From Thermoanaerobaculales bacterium (GTDB lineage: Bacteria; Acidobacteriota; Thermoanaerobaculia; Thermoanaerobaculales; Sulfomarinibacteraceae), in the NCBI GenBank assembly GCA_035358815.1, contig DAOPQC010000003.1, positions 62,001-126,000 on the forward strand: DNA of 64,000 nucleotides, given 5' to 3'. How positions within the stretch are numbered: the stretch's first letter is position 1; each line of letters opens with the position of its first letter. Below, one piece after another: positions 43,764-51,812 of this stretch. Below the pieces are notes generated by a model. The model was not told the DNA's origin, ran no database searches, and saw only the letters and a program-made list of their open reading frames with translations. The translations under genes and the position numbers were made by a program.

Positions 43764-44786
43764 GTGATCAAGGTCCTCCTGCTGGCTGACACGCACCTCG
43801 GCTTCGACCTGCCGTCGCGGCCGCGGGTGGACCGGCGTCGGCGCGGCCCCGACTTCTTCGCCAACACCCGCCGCACGCTCGAGCCGGCGCTCGCGGGCGA
43901 GGTCGATCTCGTCGTCCACGGCGGCGACCTGCTGTTCCGAAGCAAGGTGCGGCCCGGGCTGGTGGCGCAGGCCCTGGAGCCGCTCCTTGCGGTCGCGGAC
44001 CGGGGAGTTCCGGTGGTGCTCGTGCCGGGCAACCACGAGCGGTCGGCGCTCCCCTACCCGATGCTCGCAGCGCACGAGCACCTGCACCTGCTCGACCGGC
44101 CGCGGACGGTGCGGCTCGACCTGGCCGGGACGCGGGTTGCCGTCGGCGGCTTTCCCTGCGAGCGCGACGAGATCAGGGATCGGTTCCGGTCTCTTGTCTC
44201 CGAATGTGGGCTTCTGGAAGCCGACGCCGCCATCCGCCTGCTCTGCCTGCATCAGACCGTCGAGGGTGCGCGGGTCGAGGGCCACACGTTTCGGTCGGGC
44301 CGCGACGTCGTGCGCGGCCGCAACATCCCGGCCGGTGTCGCCGCTCTGCTGTGCGGCCACATCCACCGCGCCCAGGTCCTGCACCGCGACCTCGCCGGGC
44401 GTGCCCTCGCGGCGCCGGTCTTCTACCCCGGATCGGTCGAGCGGACCAGCCTCGCCGAACGGGGGGAAGCGAAGGGCTACCTCATCCTCGAAGTCGCGGC
44501 CGACGGACAGGCTGGAGGCCGTGTCGCCGGCCACGCGTTCCACGAGCTGCCGGCGCGGCCGATGGCCTGCGCGACCGTGGATGCCTCCGGTCTCGCCCCT
44601 GCCGAGCTCCAGGACCGCATCAGGGAGGAGCTCGGCGCCGTCCCTGCCGACGCAGTGGTCTTCCTCGAGATCGAGGGCGAGCTCGCGCCGGGCGCGGAGC
44701 GGGTGCTGCGCGCAGCAGCGCTGCGAACGCTTCATCCGCAGTCCATGAGCGTGGAGACTCGTCTGCGATCCCCGGCTCGGAAGTGA
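43764..44786 (+). CDS. Metallophosphoesterase, SbcD/Mre11-like
   Basis: 340 residues. The calcineurin-like motifs are in order: LLADTHLGF, VVHGGDLLF, VLVPGNHERSAL, LCLHQTVEG and LLCGHIHRAQ. They match the Mre11/SbcD nuclease subfamily, and the metal ligands are all intact. The usual partner ATPase (SbcC/Rad50) is not in the window, so it may act alone or as a DNA-repair exonuclease with a distant partner. The GTG at 43764 is preceded by a -10 and no ribosome-binding site. The final 50 codons coincide with a sequence repeated at 46484–46568. Confidence 0.82.
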   Translation: MIKVLLLADTHLGFDLPSRPRVDRRRRGPDFFANTRRTLEPALAGEVDLVVHGGDLLFRSKVRPGLVAQALEPLLAVADRGVPVVLVPGNHERSALPYPMLAAHEHLHLLDRPRTVRLDLAGTRVAVGGFPCERDEIRDRFRSLVSECGLLEADAAIRLLCLHQTVEGARVEGHTFRSGRDVVRGRNIPAGVAALLCGHIHRAQVLHRDLAGRALAAPVFYPGSVERTSLAERGEAKGYLILEVAADGQAGGRVAGHAFHELPARPMACATVDASGLAPAELQDRIREELGAVPADAVVFLEIEGELAPGAERVLRAAALRTLHPQSMSVETRLRSPARK

Positions 44787-44919
44787 TCGTCACCTCTGGG
44801 ACGGTCATTCCCACTCCCGAACGAGCCTCGCGGATCCGGAACCGCCGCGCAGGCTCACCCGTCGGACGAGTCCGTCAGGACCCAGGTCTGACGCAACCCG
44901 CCTCGCCGGGACGCGTCGG

Positions 44920-46305
44920 CTAGCCGCCCTCTCCGGTGGCGACGGGCGGGGTCGGGACCTCCCCTGTCAGTGCTCCGAGCAACGCGACGATCGCCGTCAC
45001 CTCGTCGTCGGTGAGCTCGCGACCGCGCTCGTAGTGGCCCATCTTGCGAACCGCCTGATCCAGGGAGTCGACCGTGCCGTCGTGATAGTAGGGGTAGGTC
45101 AGTGACACGTTGCGCAGCGTCGGCACCTTGAAGTGGCCCATGTCGTGCTCGTCCCCGGTGACCGCATAGCGCCCGAGGTCGGCGTCGCTCTCGCCGCCGC
45201 GGTCGGCCATGTAGTTTCCGTGCAGGCCCATCTTCTCGTAGGACGTGCCGCCCATTGCGGGGCCGACGTGGCAGGTGCTGCATCCGACGTCATTGAACAG
45301 CGTCCAGCCGCGCTGCTGCTCGGCGACCAGGGCGCTCTCGTCGCCCTTGAGGAAGCGGTCGAGGCCGTCGTTCGGCGTCACGAGCGTCGCCTCGTACACG
45401 GCGATGGCGTCCCGAATCGCCTCGGGGCTCAACTCGCCGTAGGCTGCCGCGAATCCCTCGACAACCTGTGGGTCCTGACGCAGCTTGCCGAGCACCTGCT
45501 CCCAGTTGGTGGCCATCTCGATGGGGTTGTTCGGCGGACCGTCGGCCTGCGCGGCGAGGTCGGCGGCCCGGCCGTTCCAGAACTGAGCCAGGTTGTAGAC
45601 CGCATTGAACGTGGTCGGGGCGTTGATTCCGCCCTTCTGCCCGCCCACGCCGGTGGAGACGCGCTCCTGGTCGGTGCCTCCCTTGGTCAGGTCGTGGCAG
45701 CTGGCGCACGAGATCGTGTCATCGCCGGACAGCCGCACGTCGTGGTACATGGCTTCGCCCAGCGCAACCTTGCGATCGTCGAGCCCGCCGGGTCGCTTCA
45801 GCGGGTAGATGGCACGATCGTAGATCGGGTCGTCCAGATCCCCGGCGCCGTCCCGGCGGGCACGGATATGCCGGGCCCACGCCGCCTGCGCCTGCTCGTC
45901 CTCCGCAGTCCAACGGGCCCTCCAGTGCATCGCCGTGTACGACGCGAGCGGCATCTTTCCCGCCGCCGTCTCACGCTGGATCTTGGCCAGCGCCGCCTCA
46001 GTGACGCCGACCGCCGGGTCGAACAGCTCGCGCTCCATGTCGAACATGGAGCGAGCCTTCTCGATGTGGCCCTGCATCAACGACCTGGCCACAGGCCACG
46101 ACGCGTAGAACGGGAGCTCGGTTTGTCCCGAGTGGCAGTCCATGCACGACTCGGCGTAGCGGTTCGCCATCTCCCGCGCTCCCGGGTCGTCGAGCCGCTC
46201 CAGCAGCGCCGGGTCGGCGGCTCGCGCCCTCAGGGAGTTTGCGATCGGGAACGCCACGACGACCAGAACGACAATGCCCACCGCGACCAGGACCTTCTTC
46301 ATCAT
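44920..46305 (-). CDS. Tri-haem cytochrome c peroxidase-type protein (Haem_bd plus di-haem CCP)
   Basis: 461 residues. A signal anchor (VLVAVGIVVLVVVAFPIANS) is followed by a haem-binding domain (CMDCH, then GQTELPFYASWPVARSLMQG, as in PF14376-type domains). A di-haem peroxidase/MauG-like unit comes next, with CASCH and CSTCH plus the typical GHFKVPTLRNVSLTYPYYHDG. There are three c-type haem sites in all. It should sit in the periplasm and reduce peroxide or act as a haem relay. Fusion of the extra haem domain to CCP is the notable point. ATG 46305 has AAGGAGGAG just upstream. Confidence 0.9.
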   Translation of the reverse strand: MMKKVLVAVGIVVLVVVAFPIANSLRARAADPALLERLDDPGAREMANRYAESCMDCHSGQTELPFYASWPVARSLMQGHIEKARSMFDMERELFDPAVGVTEAALAKIQRETAAGKMPLASYTAMHWRARWTAEDEQAQAAWARHIRARRDGAGDLDDPIYDRAIYPLKRPGGLDDRKVALGEAMYHDVRLSGDDTISCASCHDLTKGGTDQERVSTGVGGQKGGINAPTTFNAVYNLAQFWNGRAADLAAQADGPPNNPIEMATNWEQVLGKLRQDPQVVEGFAAAYGELSPEAIRDAIAVYEATLVTPNDGLDRFLKGDESALVAEQQRGWTLFNDVGCSTCHVGPAMGGTSYEKMGLHGNYMADRGGESDADLGRYAVTGDEHDMGHFKVPTLRNVSLTYPYYHDGTVDSLDQAVRKMGHYERGRELTDDEVTAIVALLGALTGEVPTPPVATGEGG

Positions 46306-46662
46306 GGCTCCTCCTTCGGCTCGCCCCCCTGCCGGATCCCCCACCGCAGCTGATCTCTCGAGTGACCCGGACACCCGAGACGACCCGCCGCCCGCGGCTG
46401 GCCAATCTCGCCGGGAGCGTCCGCCCGCCACGGTCATTCTCGAGTATCACCATACGCGAGAAACCGTTGTGCTGGCAATCAGGCAGTCGAAGGCAAACTC
46501 GCAGAGGGCTCGCACCGGGTGCTGCGCGCGGCGGCGCTGCGAACGCTTCATCCGCCGTCGATGATCGTGACCATCCGGTCGCAAACGCCGTCGCGGACCT
46601 CGCGGGCACCCCGACGCCGTGCGTCGGCTGCTGGAAGGAAGGCCTGTCGATGGGCCGCGAGG
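46306..46662. other. Intergenic region between peroxidase start and SDR end
   Basis: No functional gene is supported. It contains the peroxidase ribosome-binding site at its left end and the degenerate phosphoesterase fragment (46484–46568). Nothing else stands out. Confidence 0.5.
46484..46568 (+). pseudogene. Remnant of a second metallophosphoesterase 3' end
   Basis: Positions 46516–46568 match 44700–44752 in 48 of 53 bases, and weaker similarity continues about 30 bases to the left. Read in the homologous frame it gives KLAEGSHRVLRAAALRTLHP against ELAPGAERVLRAAALRTLHP in the intact gene. Several changes are silent third-position changes, so both copies were once under protein selection. 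No upstream phosphoesterase motifs remain. A non-coding repeat overlapping the gene end is the alternative. Confidence 0.45.
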
Positions 46663-47442
46663 TCACCACATGCGCGCCGTTGCCCCGCCATCGACGACCA
46701 GCACCGCCCCCGTGATGTAGCTGCCGGCCGGGCTCGCCAGCAGCAGCGCGGCGGGCGCCAGCTCCGCCGGTTCCCCCCACCGGCCCACCGCCGTGCGGGC
46801 GGCGAACGACTGCTGCTGCTGCGCTGTCAGCAGGCTCAATGGCAGCTCCGTCGCGAACGGCCCCGGCGCCAGGCAGTTGGCCGTCACCCCGTGCGGGCCC
46901 AAGCGCAGTGCGTTGGCTCGCACCATGCCGTGCAGTGCGGCCTTGGTCGTGCTGTAGGCGACCCGGTCATCCGCGCTCGCCAGCGCCATGACCGACGAGA
47001 TGTAGATGATGCGGCCCCAGCCGCGCCGCATCATCCCCGGCGCCAGGGCGCGCGTCAGGACCATCGAGCTCGTCAGGTTGAGCTCGAGGAGCGCGTCCCA
47101 GTCCTGGTCGCGAATCCCGTCGACCGGCTGCGGCACGTTCCACCCCGCGTTGCTGATCAGGATGTCGATCTTCCCCAGGCGCTCGGCCGCTTCGCGCGCG
47201 AGGCGCTCTGCCTCCGGCCGCTTGCCGACGTCCGCCACGAAGGCCTCGACGCGAACCCCGGCGTCGCTGGCCAGCTCGCGGGCGGTCGCCGTGATCTGGG
47301 ACTCGGTGCGACTGCAGACGGCGACTTCAGCCCCGGCCATCGCCAGCAGCCGTGCCATCTCCTTGCCCAGGCCGCGCGAGGCGCCCGTGACCAGCGCCAC
47401 CCGGCCGGAAAGATCGAATGGAGTGTTCCGAAACATGTCCAT
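46663..47442 (-). CDS. Short-chain dehydrogenase/reductase (SDR)
   Basis: 259 residues, classical SDR. The cofactor motif is LVTGASRGLGKEMARLLA, then NAG in ILISNAGWN. The catalytic Ser-Tyr-Lys are in YISSVMALASADDRVAYSTTK. A glycine-rich end (ITGAVLVVDGGATARMW) is normal for FabG-like enzymes. It reduces a ketone or oxidises an alcohol with NAD(P); the substrate is unknown. The start at 47442 is chosen for a GAAGGGAA ribosome-binding site. A second ATG two codons in is possible. It is divergent from the glycan cluster. Confidence 0.9.
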   Translation of the reverse strand: MDMFRNTPFDLSGRVALVTGASRGLGKEMARLLAMAGAEVAVCSRTESQITATARELASDAGVRVEAFVADVGKRPEAERLAREAAERLGKIDILISNAGWNVPQPVDGIRDQDWDALLELNLTSSMVLTRALAPGMMRRGWGRIIYISSVMALASADDRVAYSTTKAALHGMVRANALRLGPHGVTANCLAPGPFATELPLSLLTAQQQQSFAARTAVGRWGEPAELAPAALLLASPAGSYITGAVLVVDGGATARMW

Positions 47443-47866
47443 CGCAGCTTCCCTTCGGCGTCGAGGGTGCCCGCAGGCCGCCGGGAGGTCGACCTCGACT
47501 CCCTCGCGGTTGGCGGCGGCACTGGACGGTCGCCGCTGCTGGACAGCGGACCGCCACCTCACCGTCCTTCGGCCGCGTCCCGGCACCCCGATCGTCCCTT
47601 GCCGAGTGTACGGCAGCCGTGGCGCGACGGACCGGATGCCGGCGCGGCCGTTGCCATCGCGATGCGGGTTGGTCGCCGGCCGCACGGGACCGGGGGGAGG
47701 ACCGGCCGGTGCCCATCCGCTCCCCGGGGGTGGCGCCACCACGGCCCCGGGGGCGGACCGGCCGCGGCGATGGAGGCCGCCGGCCCATCCCACGGACGCC
47801 GCGCGCCGCGCCGGCCTCTCCGCAGGCGCCGGCCCGCTGTGCTAGGTTTGTTCCTCGGAGGGACGC
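47443..47866. other. Intergenic region between divergent SDR and glycan cluster
   Basis: No gene is supported. Open frames are low-complexity GC sequence. A TACACT on the minus strand (47610–47605) and TAGGTT on the plus strand (47843–47848) could be -10 elements for the SDR and the glycosyltransferase, without clear -35s. Confidence 0.4.
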
Positions 47867-48733
47867 CTGAGCGCTGGGGCGGAGTCGCGGGGAGAGGGAG
47901 GCGAGCCGGTCGAGGGTCGCGCCGAGGCCGTCCCCGAGCTCTCGGTCGTGGTGCCGGTGGTGAACGGCGCGGGCTTCATCACCGAGAGCATCGCCGAGCT
48001 CGGCGACTACCTGCGCGCCCACCACCCCGGCGCGGAGATCGTGGTCGTCGACGACGGCAGCGCCGACGGGACGGCGGGCCGGATCGACGAGGCTGCTGCC
48101 CGGTGCCCGGTGCCGGTGCTGGTGAGGCGCCATGGGCGGAACCTGGGCAAGGGCGCGGCGGTGCGCACCGGCATGCAGTCCGCACGGGGCCGATTCAGGG
48201 TGTTCCTGGACGCCGACCTCGCCTACCCGGCTGCCGAGATCGGGTCCGTGCTCGCGCAGCTGCGGGCAGGCGCCCAGGTCGTCGTCGCCTCGCGCGTGCA
48301 CCCGGAGTCCCGCTACGTCATCCGCCCATCGTTCTTCCGTTACCTGTACACGCGCCACATCGCGGGACGCTTCTTCAACTGGCTCGCCAGGGTGCTGCTG
48401 CTGCCCGGGATATCCGACACCCAGGCGGGCCTGAAGGGGTTCTCGGCTGTGGCCGCCGATGCGCTGTTCGCCGGCTGGATCCCCGACGGCTTCGGTTTCG
48501 ACCTCGCGGTGCTGGCGCGGGCGCGCCGGGCGGGGATGAAGGTGGTCGAGGCGCCGGTCACCTTCCGTTACGACCGCGAGCCTTCCACCATGCGCTTCGT
48601 AGCCGACACCTTCGGCATGCTCCGCGACCTCGCGACGGTGCGCCTCCGGGTCGGTCACGGGGGCGCCATCCTGGCCCCCGGCGGCGACAGGGCGCAGCCC
48701 GTCCGGGGCGCGGCCGGCTGGTCGCCGCCGTAG
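47867..48733 (+). CDS. Family 2 glycosyltransferase, DPM1/undecaprenyl-type
   Basis: About 288 residues. GT2 signatures are LSVVVPVVNGAGFITESIAE, VVVDDGSADGT, the DXD-like FLDADLAYP and LPGISDTQAGLKGFSAVAAD, as in polyprenyl-phosphate mannose/glucose synthases. The frame has no ATG or GTG before the first strand except GTG 47948, which would cut off the beta-1 strand. A CTG at 47867 sits 5 nt after GGAGGG and is my preferred start, though rare. The enzyme probably makes a polyprenyl-linked sugar used by the GT39-like protein encoded 12 bp downstream. Confidence 0.8.
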   Translation: MSAGAESRGEGGEPVEGRAEAVPELSVVVPVVNGAGFITESIAELGDYLRAHHPGAEIVVVDDGSADGTAGRIDEAAARCPVPVLVRRHGRNLGKGAAVRTGMQSARGRFRVFLDADLAYPAAEIGSVLAQLRAGAQVVVASRVHPESRYVIRPSFFRYLYTRHIAGRFFNWLARVLLLPGISDTQAGLKGFSAVAADALFAGWIPDGFGFDLAVLARARRAGMKVVEAPVTFRYDREPSTMRFVADTFGMLRDLATVRLRVGHGGAILAPGGDRAQPVRGAAGWSPP

Positions 48734-48745
48734 CGCCTGCTGCTC

Positions 48746-50446
48746 GTGCTGGCCGCGCTGCTGGCCGGGGTGGAGATCGCGCGCACCGCCGCGGCGCCGC
48801 TCCTGGTCCCGCTCGGGCTGTGGCTCGCGGCGCTCGGGCTCTGGCTCGGTCACGGCTTCATCGAGGACCGGGCGCACGGCATCGGGCCGACCCGCTGGTT
48901 CGAGGGCCGGGCCGAGGCCGCCGCGCTGGCCGGCATCGTGCTGCTGGCCGCCTTCTTCCGGCTGGCCGCGCTCAGCGAGATCCCGACCCTCATCCACCAC
49001 GACACCGCCTCGTGCGCGCTGGTAGGCAAGGCGATGCTCAGCGGCGCCAGCCGGGACCCGTTCGCCCTCGAGCAGGGCTGGTATCACTTCCCGCGGCTGG
49101 GGCTGCTGCCGTACGCGGCGAGCCTCCAACTCCTGGGCACGAACATCGTCGCGCTGCGTCTGGTTTCGGCCCTGCCCGGGATCCTGCTCGTGCCGGCCCT
49201 CTACTTCCTGGTGCGGGGTTGGTTCGGGCGCGCGGCGGCGACGATCGCGGCCCTCTACATGGCCTGCAACCATGTCGCCGTCCACTTCTCGCGCGACGGG
49301 ATCTGGAACATCCACTCGCTCGCGCTGGGAGTGATCGGTTTCGCGGCGCTGTTCGGAGGCTGGCGGCGCCGCAGCGGCTGCTGGCTCGGGGTGTCGGGCA
49401 TCGCCCTCGGGCTGTGCCTGTACACCTACACCGCCGGCCGCCTGTTCTTCGCCCTCGGCGTGATCGCAGCCGCCGTCATGGTCTGGAGGGAGCGCCCCCG
49501 GATGTCGCGGCACGCGATGCACTTCGTGGTGGCGCTCGTCCTGACCACGGTTCCGTTGGTGGTGAGCTTCGCCCGCGTCCCGCACGCTCTGTCGGTCGAC
49601 CAGACCCGCAACATGAGCCCGTTTTCCGAGGCCAGGCGGGATCACGTCGCGAGCCAGGTCGGCAGCGCCGAGCCGCTGCGGATCCTCGCCTACCAGCTTC
49701 GCCACACGCTGGCGGGGTTCATCAGCGAGGGCGACTCGAGCAGCCACTACATGGTCAAGCGGCCGCTGATCGGCCCGATGTCCCTGGCCCTGGCGCTGGC
49801 CGGCCTCGCCTTCGGCGTGGCCCGGCTGCCGGACGGGCGCTTCGCGTTCCTGTTCGCGTGGCTGCTCGCAGGCCTGCTCTTCGGCAGCGTCCTGACCATC
49901 AACCCCCCGAGCTTCCCGAGGCTGCTCGCCGTGCTGCCGGTACCGATCGTGCTCGCCTCGGCGATCGCCGGGCTGGCGTGGGAGAAGCTGAGCCGGGTGG
50001 GATCCGTGGTGAGGGGCGTCGTGGCGCTCGGCCTGACGGCCATCGTCATCGTGTCGCTGGTGCGCAACGTCCGCATCTACCTGGCGTTCTGCCGGAGCGT
50101 GGAGACGACCGTCAACGAGTGGGTGGTGATCCGCGAGCTGCGCGATGTCGAGCAGGCGTCGACGGTGTACTTCTTCACCGGCGCCTACATGCTGGCCGAC
50201 TCGCCGGCGTTCGAGCTGTTCCGCGGAGCGCGGCGGCACGTCTTCGGGATCACCGAGGCGGACCTGCCGCAGCGGCTCGGCGAGCCGACCGCGTTCATTC
50301 TCGCGCCCGACTACCGTTCGGTGGGGCGAACGCTCACCGAACGTTTCCCGGAGCTCGAGCGCGAGCTGGTCGAGCGCCGCGACGTCAGGCTGCTGACGAT
50401 CTACCGCTCGTGGGGCCCGGGCACGCGAAAGGGGAGCGCGCGATGA
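48746..50446 (+). CDS. Family 39-like glycosyltransferase, membrane (GT-C)
   Basis: 566 residues with about ten to twelve helices and a C-terminal soluble part of about 110 residues. The first loop has EIPTLIHHDTASCALVGKAM and PFALEQGWYHFPRL, as in PMT/ArnT-type enzymes that use polyprenyl-phosphate sugars. It begins at GTG 48746 and lies in the same frame as the GT2 gene, separated from its TAG by 12 nt. It ends as ATGA with the HEAT-repeat gene. The likely task is transfer of the sugar activated by the GT2 enzyme to an envelope acceptor, which is not identifiable. Confidence 0.75.
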   Translation: MLAALLAGVEIARTAAAPLLVPLGLWLAALGLWLGHGFIEDRAHGIGPTRWFEGRAEAAALAGIVLLAAFFRLAALSEIPTLIHHDTASCALVGKAMLSGASRDPFALEQGWYHFPRLGLLPYAASLQLLGTNIVALRLVSALPGILLVPALYFLVRGWFGRAAATIAALYMACNHVAVHFSRDGIWNIHSLALGVIGFAALFGGWRRRSGCWLGVSGIALGLCLYTYTAGRLFFALGVIAAAVMVWRERPRMSRHAMHFVVALVLTTVPLVVSFARVPHALSVDQTRNMSPFSEARRDHVASQVGSAEPLRILAYQLRHTLAGFISEGDSSSHYMVKRPLIGPMSLALALAGLAFGVARLPDGRFAFLFAWLLAGLLFGSVLTINPPSFPRLLAVLPVPIVLASAIAGLAWEKLSRVGSVVRGVVALGLTAIVIVSLVRNVRIYLAFCRSVETTVNEWVVIRELRDVEQASTVYFFTGAYMLADSPAFELFRGARRHVFGITEADLPQRLGEPTAFILAPDYRSVGRTLTERFPELERELVERRDVRLLTIYRSWGPGTRKGSAR

Positions 50447-51195
50447 CAGTGAGAGCGCTTCGGTGGCTGCTCGTGGGGATCGTGATGGCCCTCTGCGCAG
50501 CGGCGGCGCAGGCGGACGACTCGGCGGTCGCGAAGGCCACCGACGTCCTTGCCGCGGCTCTGACCGCGGACGCCGAGGGGGTCCGCCTGCAGGCGGCGAG
50601 GTTGGCCGCGGAGCTGTCGACGCCCGGCCTCGAGGCGGCGGCCCGCGCCCTGGCGGCGTCCCCCGACCGTTTCGAGCGCAGCCTCGCCCTCGAGCTGCTG
50701 TCCCACATCGACGTCGGACGCAACCGGGACCTCTTCGAGGCGGCGCTGACCTCGCCGTTCCGCAGCGTGCGGGTGCGGGCGGTGCAGGCGCTGGCCACCC
50801 TGAAGGACCCCGCGCTGGCGGGGCCTCTGGTCGCGATGCTGGCGAACGACATCGACCCCGACCTCCGCGCCCTCGCCGCCGGGGCGCTCGGCGCGACCGG
50901 CGGGGGCGACGTCCGGGCCGCGCTCCGGCGCGCCCTTGCCGACCCTCACCCCGTGGTGCAGGTCGCGGCCGTGGAGGCGCTCGCCGCGAGTGGCGACGAC
51001 GAGGTCGGGCTCGAGCTGCTCGGCCGGGCGGAGAGCGCCGCGCCGGCGGAGGCTCGCCGGCTGCTCGGCCTGGTGGCGCTCGTTCCCGACCGTGACCTGA
51101 TGCCCCGGCTCGGCACGCTGCTCGCCAGCCCCGACCCGTCCGTCCGCAGCGCCGCCGCAGCGGCGATCCTGCGCATCGACGAGCGCTCCCGTTGA
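50443..51195 (+). CDS. Exported HEAT-repeat protein
   Basis: 250 residues. A signal peptide (WLLVGIVMALCAAAAQADD) is followed by about six HEAT/PBS-lyase-type helical repeats. Examples are RSVRVRAVQALATLKDPALA, DIDPDLRALAAGALGATGGG and HPVVQVAAVEALAASGDDEV. It should be an alpha-solenoid scaffold in the periplasm. Its place within four glycan-related genes, each overlapping the next, suggests it assists the same envelope pathway. ATG 50443 overlaps the previous TGA, and the stop overlaps a TTG start. Confidence 0.8.
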   Translation: MTVRALRWLLVGIVMALCAAAAQADDSAVAKATDVLAAALTADAEGVRLQAARLAAELSTPGLEAAARALAASPDRFERSLALELLSHIDVGRNRDLFEAALTSPFRSVRVRAVQALATLKDPALAGPLVAMLANDIDPDLRALAAGALGATGGGDVRAALRRALADPHPVVQVAAVEALAASGDDEVGLELLGRAESAAPAEARRLLGLVALVPDRDLMPRLGTLLASPDPSVRSAAAAAILRIDERSR

Positions 51196-51812
51196 CCGCG
51201 AGCCGTGACGCACCCGGGGCCGTCTCGGCCCACTACGAGAGGGCGGCGCGCGGCTACTCCGGCCGCCGCGGCCGCGGACCGGCCGGTGCGGTGCGGCGGC
51301 GAGAGCAGGCGGCGCTGCTGGCGCTGACCGAGGCGGGGCCGGGACGGCGGGTCCTCGACGTCGGCTGCGGCGACGGCGAGGTCGCCGGCCTGCTCCTCGG
51401 GCGGGGGGCCGAGGTCGTGGCGGTCGACCTTGCCCTCGCGATGGCGGACGCCGCCCGCCGGCGGGGGGCGTTCGCCGTGCGGGCGGACATGCGAGCGCTT
51501 CCGCTGCAGCGCGGGTTCGACGTGGTGACGTGCATCGGCTCGTCGGAGTTCGTGGCCGACCTGCCGGGGCTGGCGGCGGGGCTGGCCGGGTGCCTCAAGC
51601 CGGGCGGATCGCTGGTCCTGCTGTTCCCGCGGCGCAACTGGTTCGGGGCGACACTGTGGCTGTACCACCGGCTCCACGGCGTGCACATCCACCTGCGGTC
51701 GCGCGCGGCCGTGGCCGGCGCCCTGGCGGGAGCCGGCTTCGCGCCGCCCGACCGCTGGCGGCGGTGCCTCGGCGCCTGGGTCTGCCGTGCGCGACTGCCG
51801 GGGGCAAAGTGA
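51192..51812 (+). CDS. Class I SAM-dependent methyltransferase
   Basis: 206 residues from a TTG overlapping the HEAT stop. Motif I VLDVGCGDGEVAGLLLGRGA and motif II VVAVDLALAMADAA are followed by CLKPGGSLVLLFP, a typical UbiE/Ubie-like Methyltransf_11 fold. It may methylate the polyprenyl-linked or sugar intermediate of this cluster. The gene overlaps the deacetylase start as GTGA. Confidence 0.82.
   Translation: MTASRDAPGAVSAHYERAARGYSGRRGRGPAGAVRRREQAALLALTEAGPGRRVLDVGCGDGEVAGLLLGRGAEVVAVDLALAMADAARRRGAFAVRADMRALPLQRGFDVVTCIGSSEFVADLPGLAAGLAGCLKPGGSLVLLFPRRNWFGATLWLYHRLHGVHIHLRSRAAVAGALAGAGFAPPDRWRRCLGAWVCRARLPGAK

Noticed and set aside
48731..48748. GT2 and GT39-like genes joined by readthrough of a single in-frame TAG
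   Set aside because: The shared frame has a one-in-three chance, the second gene has its own GTG, and a 12-nt gap is normal for coupled genes.
46519..50442. The first 1300 codons of a very long plus-strand frame ending in the HEAT gene
   Set aside because: Only the last 250 codons, from ATG 50443, show a signal peptide and HEAT repeats. The rest is out of frame with the two glycosyltransferase genes and antisense to the SDR.
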